Of a stretch of 64,000 nucleotides of DNA, positions 29,447 to 38,356 are shown one piece after another. Made by a program: the position numbers and the translations under genes. The DNA comes from M55B127 sp034521955 (GTDB lineage: Bacteria > Bacillota > Halanaerobiia > Halanaerobiales > M55B127): positions 62,001-126,000 of the forward strand of contig JAXHLT010000005.1 of the NCBI GenBank assembly GCA_034521955.1. The letters are read 5' to 3'. Within the stretch, counting starts at the first letter, position 1; every line of letters begins with the position of its first letter. The notes beneath the pieces were generated by a model, which was given only the letters and a program-made list of their open reading frames with translations, was not told the origin of the DNA and ran no database searches.

Positions 29447-31378
29447 CTATATATCTAGATTTTTTACTTCCTGGGCATGTTGTTGTATAAATTCTCTACG
29501 TGGTTTTACCTTATCTCCCATTAAAGTAGTAAAAGTTTCATCTGCCATAATGGCATCTTCTATTTGCACCTGTAGAATAATTCTATTATCTGGATCCATT
29601 GTTGTATCCCATAATTGGTCGGGATTCATTTCTCCTAAACCTTTATATCTTTGTAGAGAAAAGTTATCATCTTTATATTTTTCTGCATACTTTTGTAAAG
29701 CTCTATCGTTATATAAATATTCCTCAGACCTTCCCCTTTTTACTTTATATAAAGGTGGTTGAGCAATATATATCATGCCCTGTTCTAATAAAGGACTCAT
29801 ATACCTATAAAAGAAGGTTAAAAGTAATGTCCTAATATGTGCACCATCAACATCTGCATCAGTCATAATTATTATTTTACCATATCTGCTGTTTTCAATA
29901 TCAAAACTTTCGCCGACCCCAGTTCCGATTGCAGTTATTAATGTTCTTATCTCATTATTATTTAATATTCTATTTAATCTTGCCTTTTCAACATTTAATA
30001 TTTTACCTCTTAATGGTAATATTGCCTGAAAATTACGATCTCTACCCTGTTTTGCAGATCCTCCTGCTGAATCACCCTCAACAATATACAGTTCAGTGTT
30101 TTTTGTATCTCTTGAAGAACAGTCAGCTAATTTTCCCGGTAAAGCAGTTGAAAATAAAGCATTTTTTCTTCTAGTTAGATCTCTAGCCTTTTTTGCAGCT
30201 TTTCTAGCTTTAGAAGCCTTAATACCTTTTTCAACAATAATTTTAGCAACAGATGGATTTTCTTCCATAAAAGTTTTTAAATGTTGGGATAAAGCAGAAT
30301 CAACAAAACCTCTTACTTCACTGTTACCAAGCTTTGTTTTAGTTTGACCTTCAAACTGAGGTTCTTCAATTTTAATGTTTATTATTGCTGTAATACCTTC
30401 TCTGATATCTTCCCCAGTTAAGTTTTCGTCTTTTTCTTTAAGTAAACCTTTACTTCTTGCATAACCATTTACTGTTCTGGTTAAAGCACTTTTAAATCCA
30501 CTTAAATGTGTTCCACCTTCTCTTGTATTAATGTTATTGGCAAAACTAAATATTCGTTCCTTAAAACCAGAATGATATTGAAACGAAATCTCTACTTCAT
30601 GTTTTTCTCCAATTTCCTCAATATAAACTGGTTCTTCAATTATTGGTTTTTTGTTTTTATTTAGATATTTTACAAACTGTACAATTCCACCTTCATAGTG
30701 AAATTGATTTTTTTTAATCTTTTCTTCATCTCTCTTATCAATAACATTAATTTCTATACCTTTATTTAAAAAGGCCATCTCTTTAAACCTTTGAATTAAT
30801 TTATCATATCTAAAATCTATTTCCTCAAATATTTCACTATCTGGTTTAAAAGTAATTTTAGTTCCGGTTTCTCTATCTACTTCACAACTTCCAATTTTCT
30901 TTAAATCATAAACTGGAACTCCTTTTCTGTACTTTTGACGATATATATTACCATCTTTCCACTTAATCTCAACTGTCATCCATTCCGATAAAGCATTAAC
31001 TACTGATACACCTACTCCATGTAGACCACCAGATACTTTATATCCTTCTCCATCAAACTTACCTCCAGCATGTAGTGTAGTCATTACTACCTCAACTGCT
31101 GGTTTATTAACCTTTGGATGACTTTCAATTGGAATTCCACGACCATTGTCTGTTACACTTACAATATTATCTGGTTTAATTTCAACATCAATTTTATCAC
31201 AGTAACCGGCCATAGCCTCATCTATACTGTTATCAACTACCTCATATACTAAATGTAACAAACCGTCAAGACTTGTAGATCCAATATACATACCAGGTCT
31301 TTTTCTAACAGCTTCTAATCCTTCTAATACCTGGATATTGTCTGCTTCATAACGTCCTTTTTTTAAATCTCCCATCAT
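29447..31378 (-). CDS. gyrB: DNA gyrase subunit B
   Basis: The ATPase subunit of gyrase (643 aa). The GHKL ATP site shows VVDNSIDEAMAGY and TDNGRGIPIESH, with GGLHGVGVSVVNALS. The TOPRIM domain has EGDSAGGSAKQGRDR and MTDADVDGAHIRTLL. The C-terminus ends with QRYKGLGEMN. It forms the A2B2 gyrase with the product of the next gene. Start: ATG at 31378, 15 bases after remB; a second ATG follows directly. Confidence 0.98.
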   Translation of the reverse strand: MMGDLKKGRYEADNIQVLEGLEAVRKRPGMYIGSTSLDGLLHLVYEVVDNSIDEAMAGYCDKIDVEIKPDNIVSVTDNGRGIPIESHPKVNKPAVEVVMTTLHAGGKFDGEGYKVSGGLHGVGVSVVNALSEWMTVEIKWKDGNIYRQKYRKGVPVYDLKKIGSCEVDRETGTKITFKPDSEIFEEIDFRYDKLIQRFKEMAFLNKGIEINVIDKRDEEKIKKNQFHYEGGIVQFVKYLNKNKKPIIEEPVYIEEIGEKHEVEISFQYHSGFKERIFSFANNINTREGGTHLSGFKSALTRTVNGYARSKGLLKEKDENLTGEDIREGITAIINIKIEEPQFEGQTKTKLGNSEVRGFVDSALSQHLKTFMEENPSVAKIIVEKGIKASKARKAAKKARDLTRRKNALFSTALPGKLADCSSRDTKNTELYIVEGDSAGGSAKQGRDRNFQAILPLRGKILNVEKARLNRILNNNEIRTLITAIGTGVGESFDIENSRYGKIIIMTDADVDGAHIRTLLLTFFYRYMSPLLEQGMIYIAQPPLYKVKRGRSEEYLYNDRALQKYAEKYKDDNFSLQRYKGLGEMNPDQLWDTTMDPDNRIILQVQIEDAIMADETFTTLMGDKVKPRREFIQQHAQEVKNLDI

Positions 31379-31393
31379 TATCCCCCAATTCTA

Positions 31394-31636
31394 CTAAATA
31401 ATCTCTTCCATTCTTTTTTTAAGAGTTGTTGAAGATATTATAGATAAATAAATTTTTTCTCCAGTTAAAATATAAGATCTGGCTTCATCTTCAAAATTAT
31501 TAATAATAAAGCCTTCCTCTCTAATTATGTCAAAAAATTCTTGAGTAATCTTAGAGTCTTTAGTTGACTCCATATCTCCAATAAATACTACATCTTCTTT
31601 TTTTATCATATGACCTTTGCCAATATGTAAAAACAT
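31394..31636 (-). CDS. remB: RemB/YaaB (DUF370) family regulator
   Basis: A small protein of the RemA/RemB family (DUF370), known in Bacillus as yaaB/remB between recF and gyrB, the same place as here. Conserved features are FLHIG at the start, EDVVFIGDME and SSTTLKKRM near the C-terminus. RemA relatives form DNA-wrapping ring oligomers and activate matrix genes; RemB is less clear. A GTG at 31645 overlaps the recF stop, but I prefer the ATG at 31636 (80 aa). It has the AGGTGAG ribosome-binding site 5 bases upstream and aligns with the Bacillus start. Confidence 0.85.
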   Translation of the reverse strand: MFLHIGKGHMIKKEDVVFIGDMESTKDSKITQEFFDIIREEGFIINNFEDEARSYILTGEKIYLSIISSTTLKKRMEEII

Positions 31637-31641
31637 AAAAC

Positions 31642-32769
31642 TCACCTGCCCTTAATCTCTGCAATAAATCCATCTTTTACATTGAAAATTTTACTTGAAT
31701 TTTTATAAGTTAAGTTATCAATATCATCTAAATCAGTTGTTGTTATTAAGGTCTGTATTTTATCATTGATAATAGATAATAAGGTGTTTTTTCTTTTTTT
31801 ATCCAGTTCAGAAAAAACATCATCTAAAAGTAAAACAGGATATTCTCCACTTTCAGACTTCATAAACTCTAATTCTGCAAGTTTTAATCCCAAAGCAACT
31901 GTTCTTTGTTGTCCCTGTGATCCAAACTTTCTGACATTCATATCATTAATTTTTAAGATTAAGTCATCTCTATGAGGTCCTGATAAAGTATATCCTCTTT
32001 CAAATTCATCATTTCTATCATCTTTTAATTTATTTAAAAACACATTTTTTATACTTTGTAAACTATAATCATTATTAATATTTAAAGTACAATCATACTT
32101 AATAGTTAAGTTTTCATTACCATTTGTTAACTTTCTTTGTGCAAGTCTGGCTAAAATCTTTAACTTTTTTAATACTTTAAGTCTTTTGAATAAAATTTTA
32201 GAACCCTTTTCTGCTAACTTTTCATCCCATACTTCTAATAAATTTATATCTTTATTTTTTTGATAATACATTTTTTTCAATAAATTATTCCTTTGTCGTA
32301 TTATATGATCATATTCTTTTAATAGATGATAATAATAGGGATTTACCTGTGATATTTCAAGATCTAAAAATTTTCTCCTATTATTTGGTCCACCTTTAAT
32401 AATCTTTAAATCCTCCGGAGAAAAAAGTATCACATTTAAATTGCCAACTAAATCAGATATCTTCTCCAGAGGATTATTATTTATTTTTATTGATTTATTT
32501 CTACCTTCAATTTCATAAGAAATTGTTAAATCATAATCTTTTTTAATCAATTTTAACTGGACTAAAGCTTTATCTTTATTCCAATTGATTAATTCACTAT
32601 CTCTATTAGTACGATGTGATTCTGTGGTTGCCATCAAATATACAGATTCTAATAGATTTGTTTTACCTTGACCATTATCACCTATAAAAATATTTAAGTT
32701 AGGATTTAAATTTAAGTATGTTTTATCAATATTTCTATAATTTTTTAATAGTATCTTTTTTATATACAT
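31642..32769 (-). CDS. recF: DNA replication and repair protein RecF
   Basis: An SMC-like ATPase (375 aa) that helps load RecA at gaps. Walker A is GDNGQGKTNLLES (31-43), the ABC-type signature is in GYTLSGPHRDDL, and Walker B is YPVLLLDDVFSELD. The N-terminal KKILLKNYRNI strand is typical. The start is 4 bases after the yaaA stop, within the dnaA-gyrA cluster. Confidence 0.97.
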   Translation of the reverse strand: MYIKKILLKNYRNIDKTYLNLNPNLNIFIGDNGQGKTNLLESVYLMATTESHRTNRDSELINWNKDKALVQLKLIKKDYDLTISYEIEGRNKSIKINNNPLEKISDLVGNLNVILFSPEDLKIIKGGPNNRRKFLDLEISQVNPYYYHLLKEYDHIIRQRNNLLKKMYYQKNKDINLLEVWDEKLAEKGSKILFKRLKVLKKLKILARLAQRKLTNGNENLTIKYDCTLNINNDYSLQSIKNVFLNKLKDDRNDEFERGYTLSGPHRDDLILKINDMNVRKFGSQGQQRTVALGLKLAELEFMKSESGEYPVLLLDDVFSELDKKRKNTLLSIINDKIQTLITTTDLDDIDNLTYKNSSKIFNVKDGFIAEIKGR

Positions 32770-32773
32770 AACT

Positions 32774-32989
32774 TTATCCGCTCACTTTTAAAGTTTCCTC
32801 CAGACCATCTACATTAATTAAATCTCCATCTTTTAATTTAGTTCCTCTTCTTTTTTCAATCTTATTATTTACCCTTACCATTCCAGATTGAATTAACTCT
32901 TTTGCTTCTCCACCGGTAGTAACAAGATTTGCCCATTTTAAAAATTGATCTAATTTAATAGTTTCTGTATTTATATTAATTTTTTTCAT
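32774..32989 (-). CDS. yaaA: S4-domain RNA-binding protein YaaA
   Basis: A 71-residue S4 domain protein of the YaaA/RlbA group between dnaN and recF, as in Bacillus, where a role in ribosome assembly is proposed. The S4 motif is ETIKLDQFLKWANLV...GGEAKELIQSGMVRVN. An upstream in-frame ATG at 33013 lies inside dnaN. The ATG at 32989 is preferred because GGAGAG lies 10 bases upstream (over the dnaN stop) and the family starts at this point. Confidence 0.9.
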   Translation of the reverse strand: MKKININTETIKLDQFLKWANLVTTGGEAKELIQSGMVRVNNKIEKRRGTKLKDGDLINVDGLEETLKVSG

Positions 32990-32993
32990 AAAT

Positions 32994-34121
32994 TTACTCT
33001 CCTTGGTTTTCATTACCAGGTCTAATTGGCATTATTAAGTATATATAATCATCATTATTTTCTTTTTTAACAACTAATGGATTTAAAGATCCTATTAAAT
33101 CTAATTTAACTTTTTCATCATCAATTACTTTTAACACATCTAATAAATATGAAGCATCAACACTAATTTTATGGTTTTCACCTTCTAATTGGATAGGAAC
33201 TTCTTCATGTGCACTTCCAGAATCTGAATCTTCTGATTCAATAATTATTTTATTATCTTGTGTTTTTAAGCTGACAATATTAGAATCAAGTTTAGCAATT
33301 AAAGAAGCTCTTTTTACAGCTGAGTTAAGATAATCTTTATTGATAACTACTGTAGAATTTTTTTCATCAGGTATAACCTGTTCAAAGTTAGGAAACTTAC
33401 CTTCAATTAATCTCGATACTACAATTATATCATTAAACTCAAAACTAGCATAATTTTCATTAACCTTCATTTTTACTGTACCTTCTTCATTTAACAAGTT
33501 ACTAATTTCCTTAATTGTAGAACCAGGTAGTATTATATTAATTTTTTCATCTATATCATTATTATTATCAATTTTACTGTATGCTAGACGATATTTATTT
33601 GTTGATACCATTTTTATACTTTTATCTTCAATTACCATTAATGCACCTGTTAATACAGGTTTTGTTTGATCATTTGATGTGGAAAATTCTACTTCTGTTA
33701 TTATCTTTTTTAATTTTGTAGCTGGAATTTCTAAATTAGTTGGAATATTAACATCTGGTAGTTGTGGATATTCTTCTGGATTAAAACCATTAATTTCAAA
33801 TTTTGAGTTTAGACAAGTAATTTTTGCTTTGTAATTATCTAGATTTACTTCAAAAAGAATATCTTCATCAGGTAGTTCACGAATAATATTTTTTAGATGA
33901 TTTGAAGGTAAAACAATTCTACCTTCACTTTCAACTTCGGCTGGTACCCAGTTTTCAATTCCAATTTCTAAATCAGTTCCCATTAAATGAATACCTTTTT
34001 CTTTTGATGCTTCAATAAGTATACCTTTTAAAATAGGCATTGTATTACTTGAAGCACAGGCTCTTGTTGTAATGTTTAGGCCTTGATAAAAGTCTTTCTT
34101 TGTAATTGTAAAATTCATCAT
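32994..34121 (-). CDS. dnaN: DNA polymerase III beta sliding clamp
   Basis: The ring-shaped processivity clamp (375 aa) with three repeated domains. Recognisable parts are the N-terminal ARACASSNTMPILKGILIEA, GTDLEIGIE, LKKIITEVEFSTSNDQTKPVLTG in domain 2 and the C-terminal YLIMPIRPG. It follows dnaA after a 252-base gap that carries origin elements. Start: ATG at 34121 with GGAGGTTAC upstream; another ATG is next to it. Confidence 0.98.
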   Translation of the reverse strand: MMNFTITKKDFYQGLNITTRACASSNTMPILKGILIEASKEKGIHLMGTDLEIGIENWVPAEVESEGRIVLPSNHLKNIIRELPDEDILFEVNLDNYKAKITCLNSKFEINGFNPEEYPQLPDVNIPTNLEIPATKLKKIITEVEFSTSNDQTKPVLTGALMVIEDKSIKMVSTNKYRLAYSKIDNNNDIDEKINIILPGSTIKEISNLLNEEGTVKMKVNENYASFEFNDIIVVSRLIEGKFPNFEQVIPDEKNSTVVINKDYLNSAVKRASLIAKLDSNIVSLKTQDNKIIIESEDSDSGSAHEEVPIQLEGENHKISVDASYLLDVLKVIDDEKVKLDLIGSLNPLVVKKENNDDYIYLIMPIRPGNENQGE

Positions 34122-34373
34122 GTAACCTCCTATGTATGTAGATAGTTATTCACAAAAAAAATAAATAATTATTATATATTTTATTTATTTAAACTAGTAG
34201 TAGTAGTAGTAGGGAGTGTGAATTTGTGTAAAAGTAGCTTTAGTACTGTATTGTTAATAGTTTAGGTATGTAGATAACATGTACATAAAAAGGTAGCAGT
34301 TATACACATACCAACATATTAAATTAGTTAACAATTAATCCACAGGATATCAACTTATTTATTAACAGCGTAA
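34122..34373. other. oriC, dnaA-dnaN part (unwinding region with DnaA-trio)
   Basis: The gap holds near-consensus DnaA boxes TTATTCACA (34146), TTATACACA (34300) and TAATCCACA (34336), each 8 of 9. It also holds a 40-base AT-only stretch (34155-34193) and the TAG repeat at 34195. Degenerate reverse boxes (TGTGAATTT, TGTGTAAAA) follow the trios at 34217-34233. This is the layout of the Bacillus basal unwinding system. No gene is seen here. Confidence 0.75.
34195..34212 (+). repeat. DnaA-trio: six TAG trinucleotides
   Basis: Six perfect TAG units in a row, then a G-rich GGAG and degenerate DnaA boxes on one side and an AT-only stretch on the other. DnaA-trios (5'-TAG-3' type repeats) engage DnaA on single strands during origin opening in Firmicutes. 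Confidence 0.75.
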
Positions 34374-35777
34374 TTATGAGTTATTTATACGTGTAATTAT
34401 TTTATCAACTACATTTGCAAATTTACTATCATCTTCAATTTTTTGTTCTATTTTATTATAAGCATGGATAACAGTAGTATGATCTCTGCCTCCAAATTCG
34501 TCACCAATATGTGGTAAAGAAAGATCTGTTAATTCTCTAGATAAATACATTGCAATTTGTCTTGGAAAAGCAATTTTTTGTGTTCTTTTTTTAGAAGTCA
34601 TATCTTCATCTTTTAAATTATAGTAATCAACTATAACATCTTTAATTAATTCTATATTAACTTCTCTAGGTTCTTTATTATCAACAATAAGATCCTTTAA
34701 AGCTTTTTCAGCTAGATCTGTATCAATATCTTTATCAACTAAAGAAGAATATGCAATTACTTTAATTAAAGCCCCTTCAAGCTCTCTTATATTAGACTGT
34801 ATATTATTTGCAATATAGATCATCACTTCATTTGGAACCTTTAGGTTTTCCATATCTGCCTTTTTTCTTAAAATAGCAATTCTAGTTTCTAAATCTGGTT
34901 TTTGAATATCAGTAATTAATCCCCATTCAAACCTTGATCTAAGCCTTTCTTCTAATGTAGGTATTTCCTTAGGTGGGCGGTCACTAGAAATTATTAACTG
35001 TCTATTTGCTTCATGTAAAGAATTAAAAGTATGGAAAAATTCTTCCTGAGTTCTTTCTTTATTAGCTAAAAACTGAATATCATCGACTAATAATATATCT
35101 ATATTACGATATTTATTTCTAAATGAAGCTGTTCTATCATCTTTAATTGCATTAATAAGTTCGTTAGTGAATGTTTCTGAAGATACATATACAACCTTAT
35201 TGTCTGGATTATGTTTTAAAATATAATGAGCAATAGCCTGCATTAAGTGTGTTTTTCCCAAACCTACATCTCCATATAAAAATAATGGGTTATATGCTTT
35301 TGCAGGTGCTTCTGCTACAGCTAAAGCTGCTGCATGAGCAAATCTATTTCCATTACCAACAACAAAAGAGTCAAATGAATATTTAGGATTTAAATTTGTA
35401 TTAATATTGTATCCTTCTGCATTTTTATCTTTTTTATTTTTTTTCTCTTCTTTATTATTAGTCTCTTCTTGTTTTGATTCTTCTTCGGTTTCCTCTTTAA
35501 AAATTTCATTAAGTTCTTCTTCAGTATAAAAACGGCATTTTAGATTTGAATCGGTTAAATTTTGAATAACATCAGTGATCAATTGATTATACCGTGTTTC
35601 TATCCAGTCCTTTATAAAATCGTTTGGCACTTCTATCATAAGGATATTATCATCTTTTAAATCGACTGGTTTTGTGTTTGAAAACCAGGTTTTAAAACTA
35701 GGATTACTTAATTTATCTTTTATTTCATGTAAAGTTTGATTCCAGATATGTTCTAACTCTTCTTGTGAAAATGCCAT
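34374..35777 (-). CDS. dnaA: chromosomal replication initiator DnaA
   Basis: A 467-residue initiator ATPase. Domain I (1-85) contains LEHIWNQTLHEIKDKLSNPS. Domain II is a charged linker rich in Glu and Lys. Domain III has Walker A GDVGLGKTHLM and Walker B LLVDDIQFL, with the FFHTFNSLHEANRQLIISSDRPP region. Domain IV ends with the DnaA-box recognition signature GGRDHTTVIHA. The gene is flanked on both sides by DnaA-box clusters. Start: ATG with GGAGGTATATAA upstream; the upstream boxes suggest autoregulation. Confidence 0.98.
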   Translation of the reverse strand: MAFSQEELEHIWNQTLHEIKDKLSNPSFKTWFSNTKPVDLKDDNILMIEVPNDFIKDWIETRYNQLITDVIQNLTDSNLKCRFYTEEELNEIFKEETEEESKQEETNNKEEKKNKKDKNAEGYNINTNLNPKYSFDSFVVGNGNRFAHAAALAVAEAPAKAYNPLFLYGDVGLGKTHLMQAIAHYILKHNPDNKVVYVSSETFTNELINAIKDDRTASFRNKYRNIDILLVDDIQFLANKERTQEEFFHTFNSLHEANRQLIISSDRPPKEIPTLEERLRSRFEWGLITDIQKPDLETRIAILRKKADMENLKVPNEVMIYIANNIQSNIRELEGALIKVIAYSSLVDKDIDTDLAEKALKDLIVDNKEPREVNIELIKDVIVDYYNLKDEDMTSKKRTQKIAFPRQIAMYLSRELTDLSLPHIGDEFGGRDHTTVIHAYNKIEQKIEDDSKFANVVDKIITRINNS

Positions 35778-36345
35778 TTATATACCTCCTGCACAATTTT
35801 GATTAATATAGCATATTTATTCAAGTTATCCCCAAAATATATTTTAAAAGCGGACTTATCAACAGATTTGTGGATAAATACCGTGGTTATCCACAATATT
35901 CAACTGTTTATAAATACCTTTATGTTGGTAAATATGGTAATTTTCATTAATTTCCCTGTTAAGAATAACAAAAATATTTCCACATAACGTTAATAATTTG
36001 GATTGTTATTAACATATTGTGAATAAATGTGGACAACAATGTGGATAACTAAGAGAAATGTGGATGGGATAGTGTTTAACTGTGAATAAATCAATTAACA
36101 AGGTGTGTAAATCTTGTAATCTTATTAAATTGTAGTTATAATAGTAATTAAAGAAAACGCCAAAATTATTTATCGTGGTTAATCATTAACATTTTAACAG
36201 ATTATCAACAATTATTCAACAAAAATTAGAAGGATATAGCTTGTGGATAATAAGGTTAAAATAATTCTTGATTAAATAGAATTATTTATTATTATTAATA
36301 ATGTTGTATTATGATAAAATTCTTGACTCTAGATAATAAATAACA
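35778..36345. other. oriC, DnaA-box cluster upstream of dnaA
   Basis: This 568-base gene-free region holds four perfect 9-mer DnaA boxes: TGTGGATAA at 35869, 36040 and 36242, and TTATCCACA at 35887. At least seven are near-consensus: 35826, 35856, 36018, 36028, 36059, 36081 and 36202. The boxes at 35869 and 35887 form a 27-bp inverted pair. The region is very AT-rich. With the dnaA-dnaN gap it makes a bipartite origin. Transcription and gene direction switch here. Confidence 0.85.
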
Positions 36346-36351
36346 TATAAT
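36323..36351 (+). promoter_or_regulatory. promoter of the rnpA operon
   Basis: TTGACT, a 17-base spacer and a perfect TATAAT. The start site would be near 36358, leaving a leader of about 60 bases before rnpA. This leaves no room for rpmH ahead of rnpA. Confidence 0.8.
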
Positions 36352-36417
36352 TTAAACCGTATGAGAGTTGATATTATAATAATTTTTTATTACACTAAAT
36401 TTGTAGGAGGAAATTAT

Positions 36418-36747
36418 TTGGAAACCTTAAAACAAAAAAAAGATTTTCAAAAAGTTTTTAACTGTGGAAAATCTATTGCTTCAAAGTATCTTGTTCTCTA
36501 TTGGAATCCAAATAAGTTAGATAATAACCGTTATGGTTTTTCTATTAGCAAGAGAATCGGTAAAGCGGTTGTTAGAAATAAACTTAAAAGGCGTTTAAAG
36601 GAAATTATTAGAACTAGATTAGATAATACTGCTTATGGCTATGATATTATAATCATAGCTCGAAAACCTGTTAATAGTTTGGGATTTTCAGAAATTAAAA
36701 ACGATTTAAAAAAATTGTATAAAAGGGCGGGCTTGATTGATAATTAG
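36418..36747 (+). CDS. rnpA: ribonuclease P protein component
   Basis: The protein subunit of RNase P (109 aa), which helps trim tRNA 5' leaders. The hallmark RNR-type motif is visible as RIGKAVVRNKLKRRLKEIIR, with KQKKDFQKVFNCGKS at the N-terminus and IIIARKPVNSLGFSEI near the end. An in-frame ATG at 36361 exists. The TTG at 36418 is preferred because AGGAGG lies 7 bases upstream and homologues start with the KQKKDFQ segment. The gene is first in its operon; rpmH, its usual upstream partner, is not present. Confidence 0.95.
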   Translation: METLKQKKDFQKVFNCGKSIASKYLVLYWNPNKLDNNRYGFSISKRIGKAVVRNKLKRRLKEIIRTRLDNTAYGYDIIIIARKPVNSLGFSEIKNDLKKLYKRAGLIDN

Positions 36748-36759
36748 GGAAGTGAAATA

Positions 36760-36969
36760 ATGAGTAAAATAATACTTTGGTTGATAAGAGCTTATCAAAA
36801 AGTGATATCTCCTTGGACGCCAAAAACATGTAGATTTCATCCTACTTGTTCAGAATACTCTTATCAAGCAGTAAAAAAATATGGTGCATTAAAAGGTGGA
36901 TTAAAAAGTGTTAAAAGAATTTCTAAATGCCATCCCTTTAATCCGGGTGGTTATGATCCACTTAAATAA
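36760..36969 (+). CDS. yidD: membrane protein insertion efficiency factor YidD
   Basis: A 69-residue protein of the YidD/Haemolysin family with the strong signature YQKVISPW and CRFHPTCSEYSYQAVKKYG, ending NPGGYDPLK. It has an amphipathic N-terminal helix (LWLIRAYQKVI) and cysteines C23, C30 and C56. YidD assists YidC-dependent insertion. It lies between rnpA (12-base gap) and yidC (21-base gap), the usual order. Confidence 0.96.
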   Translation: MSKIILWLIRAYQKVISPWTPKTCRFHPTCSEYSYQAVKKYGALKGGLKSVKRISKCHPFNPGGYDPLK

Positions 36970-36990
36970 TAATTTGGGAGGAAACAGATT

Positions 36991-37644
36991 ATGTTTGGTT
37001 GGTTAATAAATGGAATTGTAGAAGCTTTAAAATTTATGAATGGTTTTGTACATAATTTCGGTGTTACTATTATATTATTTACATTAATAATTAAATTATT
37101 ACTGTATCCTTTAACATCAAAACAGACAAAATCAATGAAAGCAATGCAAGATTTACAGCCTGAAATGGATAAAATAAAGAAAAAGCATAAAGATGACAAA
37201 GAGAAACAACAGCAAGCTATGATGGACTTATATAAGGAAAACAATGTTAATCCAGCTGCTGGTTGTCTTCCAATGATATTTCAGTTAGCTATTTTGATTC
37301 CGTTATATAGGGCAATATTAAGTTTAAGTGATATATTAAACGAAACTTCTTTTTTATGGATTGGTACTTTAACAAATGGTTCTTTAGCAGAACCCGATGT
37401 TGCAATAGTAATTGTTAATGCTTTAGCAATGATTGCACAAACTTATGTTACCCAGAAGATGCAGTCAGGTGGTAATAAACAAAGTAATATGATTATGTGG
37501 ATTATGCCTGTATTCATTATATTTATTGGTTTCCAATTACCTTCTGGTATTTTATTATACTGGTTTACTTCAACAGTATTTACCGCTATACAGCAATATG
37601 TAATATCAAATGAACCTGCTAATAAGGAGGCTGTTGAACAGTAA
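36991..37644 (+). CDS. yidC: membrane protein insertase YidC/Oxa1 family
   Basis: A 217-residue five-helix insertase core without the large periplasmic P1 domain of proteobacterial YidC. The first helix is near residues 15-40, then a charged cytoplasmic hairpin (MKAMQDLQPEMDKIKKKHKDD). AAGCLPMIFQLAILIPLY follows, and the last helices are IIMWIMPVFIIFIGFQLPSGILLYWFTS. No lipobox signal peptide is present, unlike Bacillus SpoIIIJ/YqjG. It inserts membrane proteins with or without Sec. The stop overlaps the jag start by one base (TAATG). Confidence 0.95.
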   Translation: MFGWLINGIVEALKFMNGFVHNFGVTIILFTLIIKLLLYPLTSKQTKSMKAMQDLQPEMDKIKKKHKDDKEKQQQAMMDLYKENNVNPAAGCLPMIFQLAILIPLYRAILSLSDILNETSFLWIGTLTNGSLAEPDVAIVIVNALAMIAQTYVTQKMQSGGNKQSNMIMWIMPVFIIFIGFQLPSGILLYWFTSTVFTAIQQYVISNEPANKEAVEQ

Positions 37645-38273
37645 TGAGAAAAATGATATATAAAGCTGAATCAGTTAATAAGGCAATAAAAAAAGGACTA
37701 AAGGACTTAGAGATAGATCGAAGTCAGGCAGAAATTAATATTATTGAACAGGGAAACAAAGGTTTTTTAGGATTAATTGGTAAAAAGGAAGCAGAAATTG
37801 AGATTATAATCGAAGATGATCCAATAAAAATAGGTAAGGATTTTCTTGAAGGAGTATTTTCAAAAACAAATATAGATGTAAAGATAAACATTATAAAGGA
37901 ACAAACTAATGAAGAGCAGGTTGTTTATGATATACATTCTGAAGATTTAGGTATTGTTATTGGACGCCGAGGTGAAACCTTAGATGCTTTACAGTATTTA
38001 ACTTCACTGGTTGTTAATAAAGATACTGAACAGTACTACCGTATAATTCTGGATGCTGAAGGTTATCGGGATAGAAGGGAAAAAACACTTGAGAGGTTAG
38101 CTCGTAAGTTAGCTCAAAAAGCAGTTAATAAAGAAAGAAAAGTTGTATTAGAGCCAATGCCTCCTCATGAACGCAGAATTATCCATATAACTTTAAAGAA
38201 AGATTCTAGAGTTAGATCATACAGTGAAGGTGAAGAACCATTTAGAAAGGTTATGATTGAAACAGTAGACTAA
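37644..38273 (+). CDS. jag: RNA-binding protein KhpB (Jag/EloR)
   Basis: A 209-residue protein with the three domains of Jag. The N-terminal Jag_N domain (1-50) contains KGFLGLIGKKEAEIEI. The KH-II domain (about 75-150) contains LGIVIGRRGETLDALQYL with the GRRG loop. The R3H domain ends in MPPHERRIIHITLKKDSRVRSYSEGEEPFRKVMI. With KhpA it binds small RNAs and influences cell elongation. It is translationally coupled to yidC. A terminator-like hairpin follows it. Confidence 0.95.
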   Translation: MRKMIYKAESVNKAIKKGLKDLEIDRSQAEINIIEQGNKGFLGLIGKKEAEIEIIIEDDPIKIGKDFLEGVFSKTNIDVKINIIKEQTNEEQVVYDIHSEDLGIVIGRRGETLDALQYLTSLVVNKDTEQYYRIILDAEGYRDRREKTLERLARKLAQKAVNKERKVVLEPMPPHERRIIHITLKKDSRVRSYSEGEEPFRKVMIETVD

Positions 38274-38307
38274 GGATTATATTATAATACTTATATTATA
38301 AACAATG

Positions 38308-38340
38308 CCCAGTAGGTGGTCCTGCTGGGTTTAATATTTT
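38308..38340 (+). terminator. terminator/attenuator between jag and mnmE
   Basis: CCCAGTAGG, loop TGGT, CCTGCTGGG and then TTTAATATTTTT. It looks like an intrinsic terminator but no promoter is obvious before mnmE, so partial read-through seems likely. Confidence 0.65.
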
Positions 38341-38356
38341 TAAGGGGGTTAAAAAA

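Noticed and set aside
36257..36287. Inverted repeat AATAATTC/GAATTATT before rnpA
   Set aside because: It is pure AT, lies upstream of the rnpA promoter and has no T tail beyond the AT background; no clear role.
36361..36417. N-terminal extension of RnpA from the ATG at 36361
   Set aside because: It lacks a ribosome-binding site and adds residues not found in RnpA; the TTG at 36418 with AGGAGG is better.
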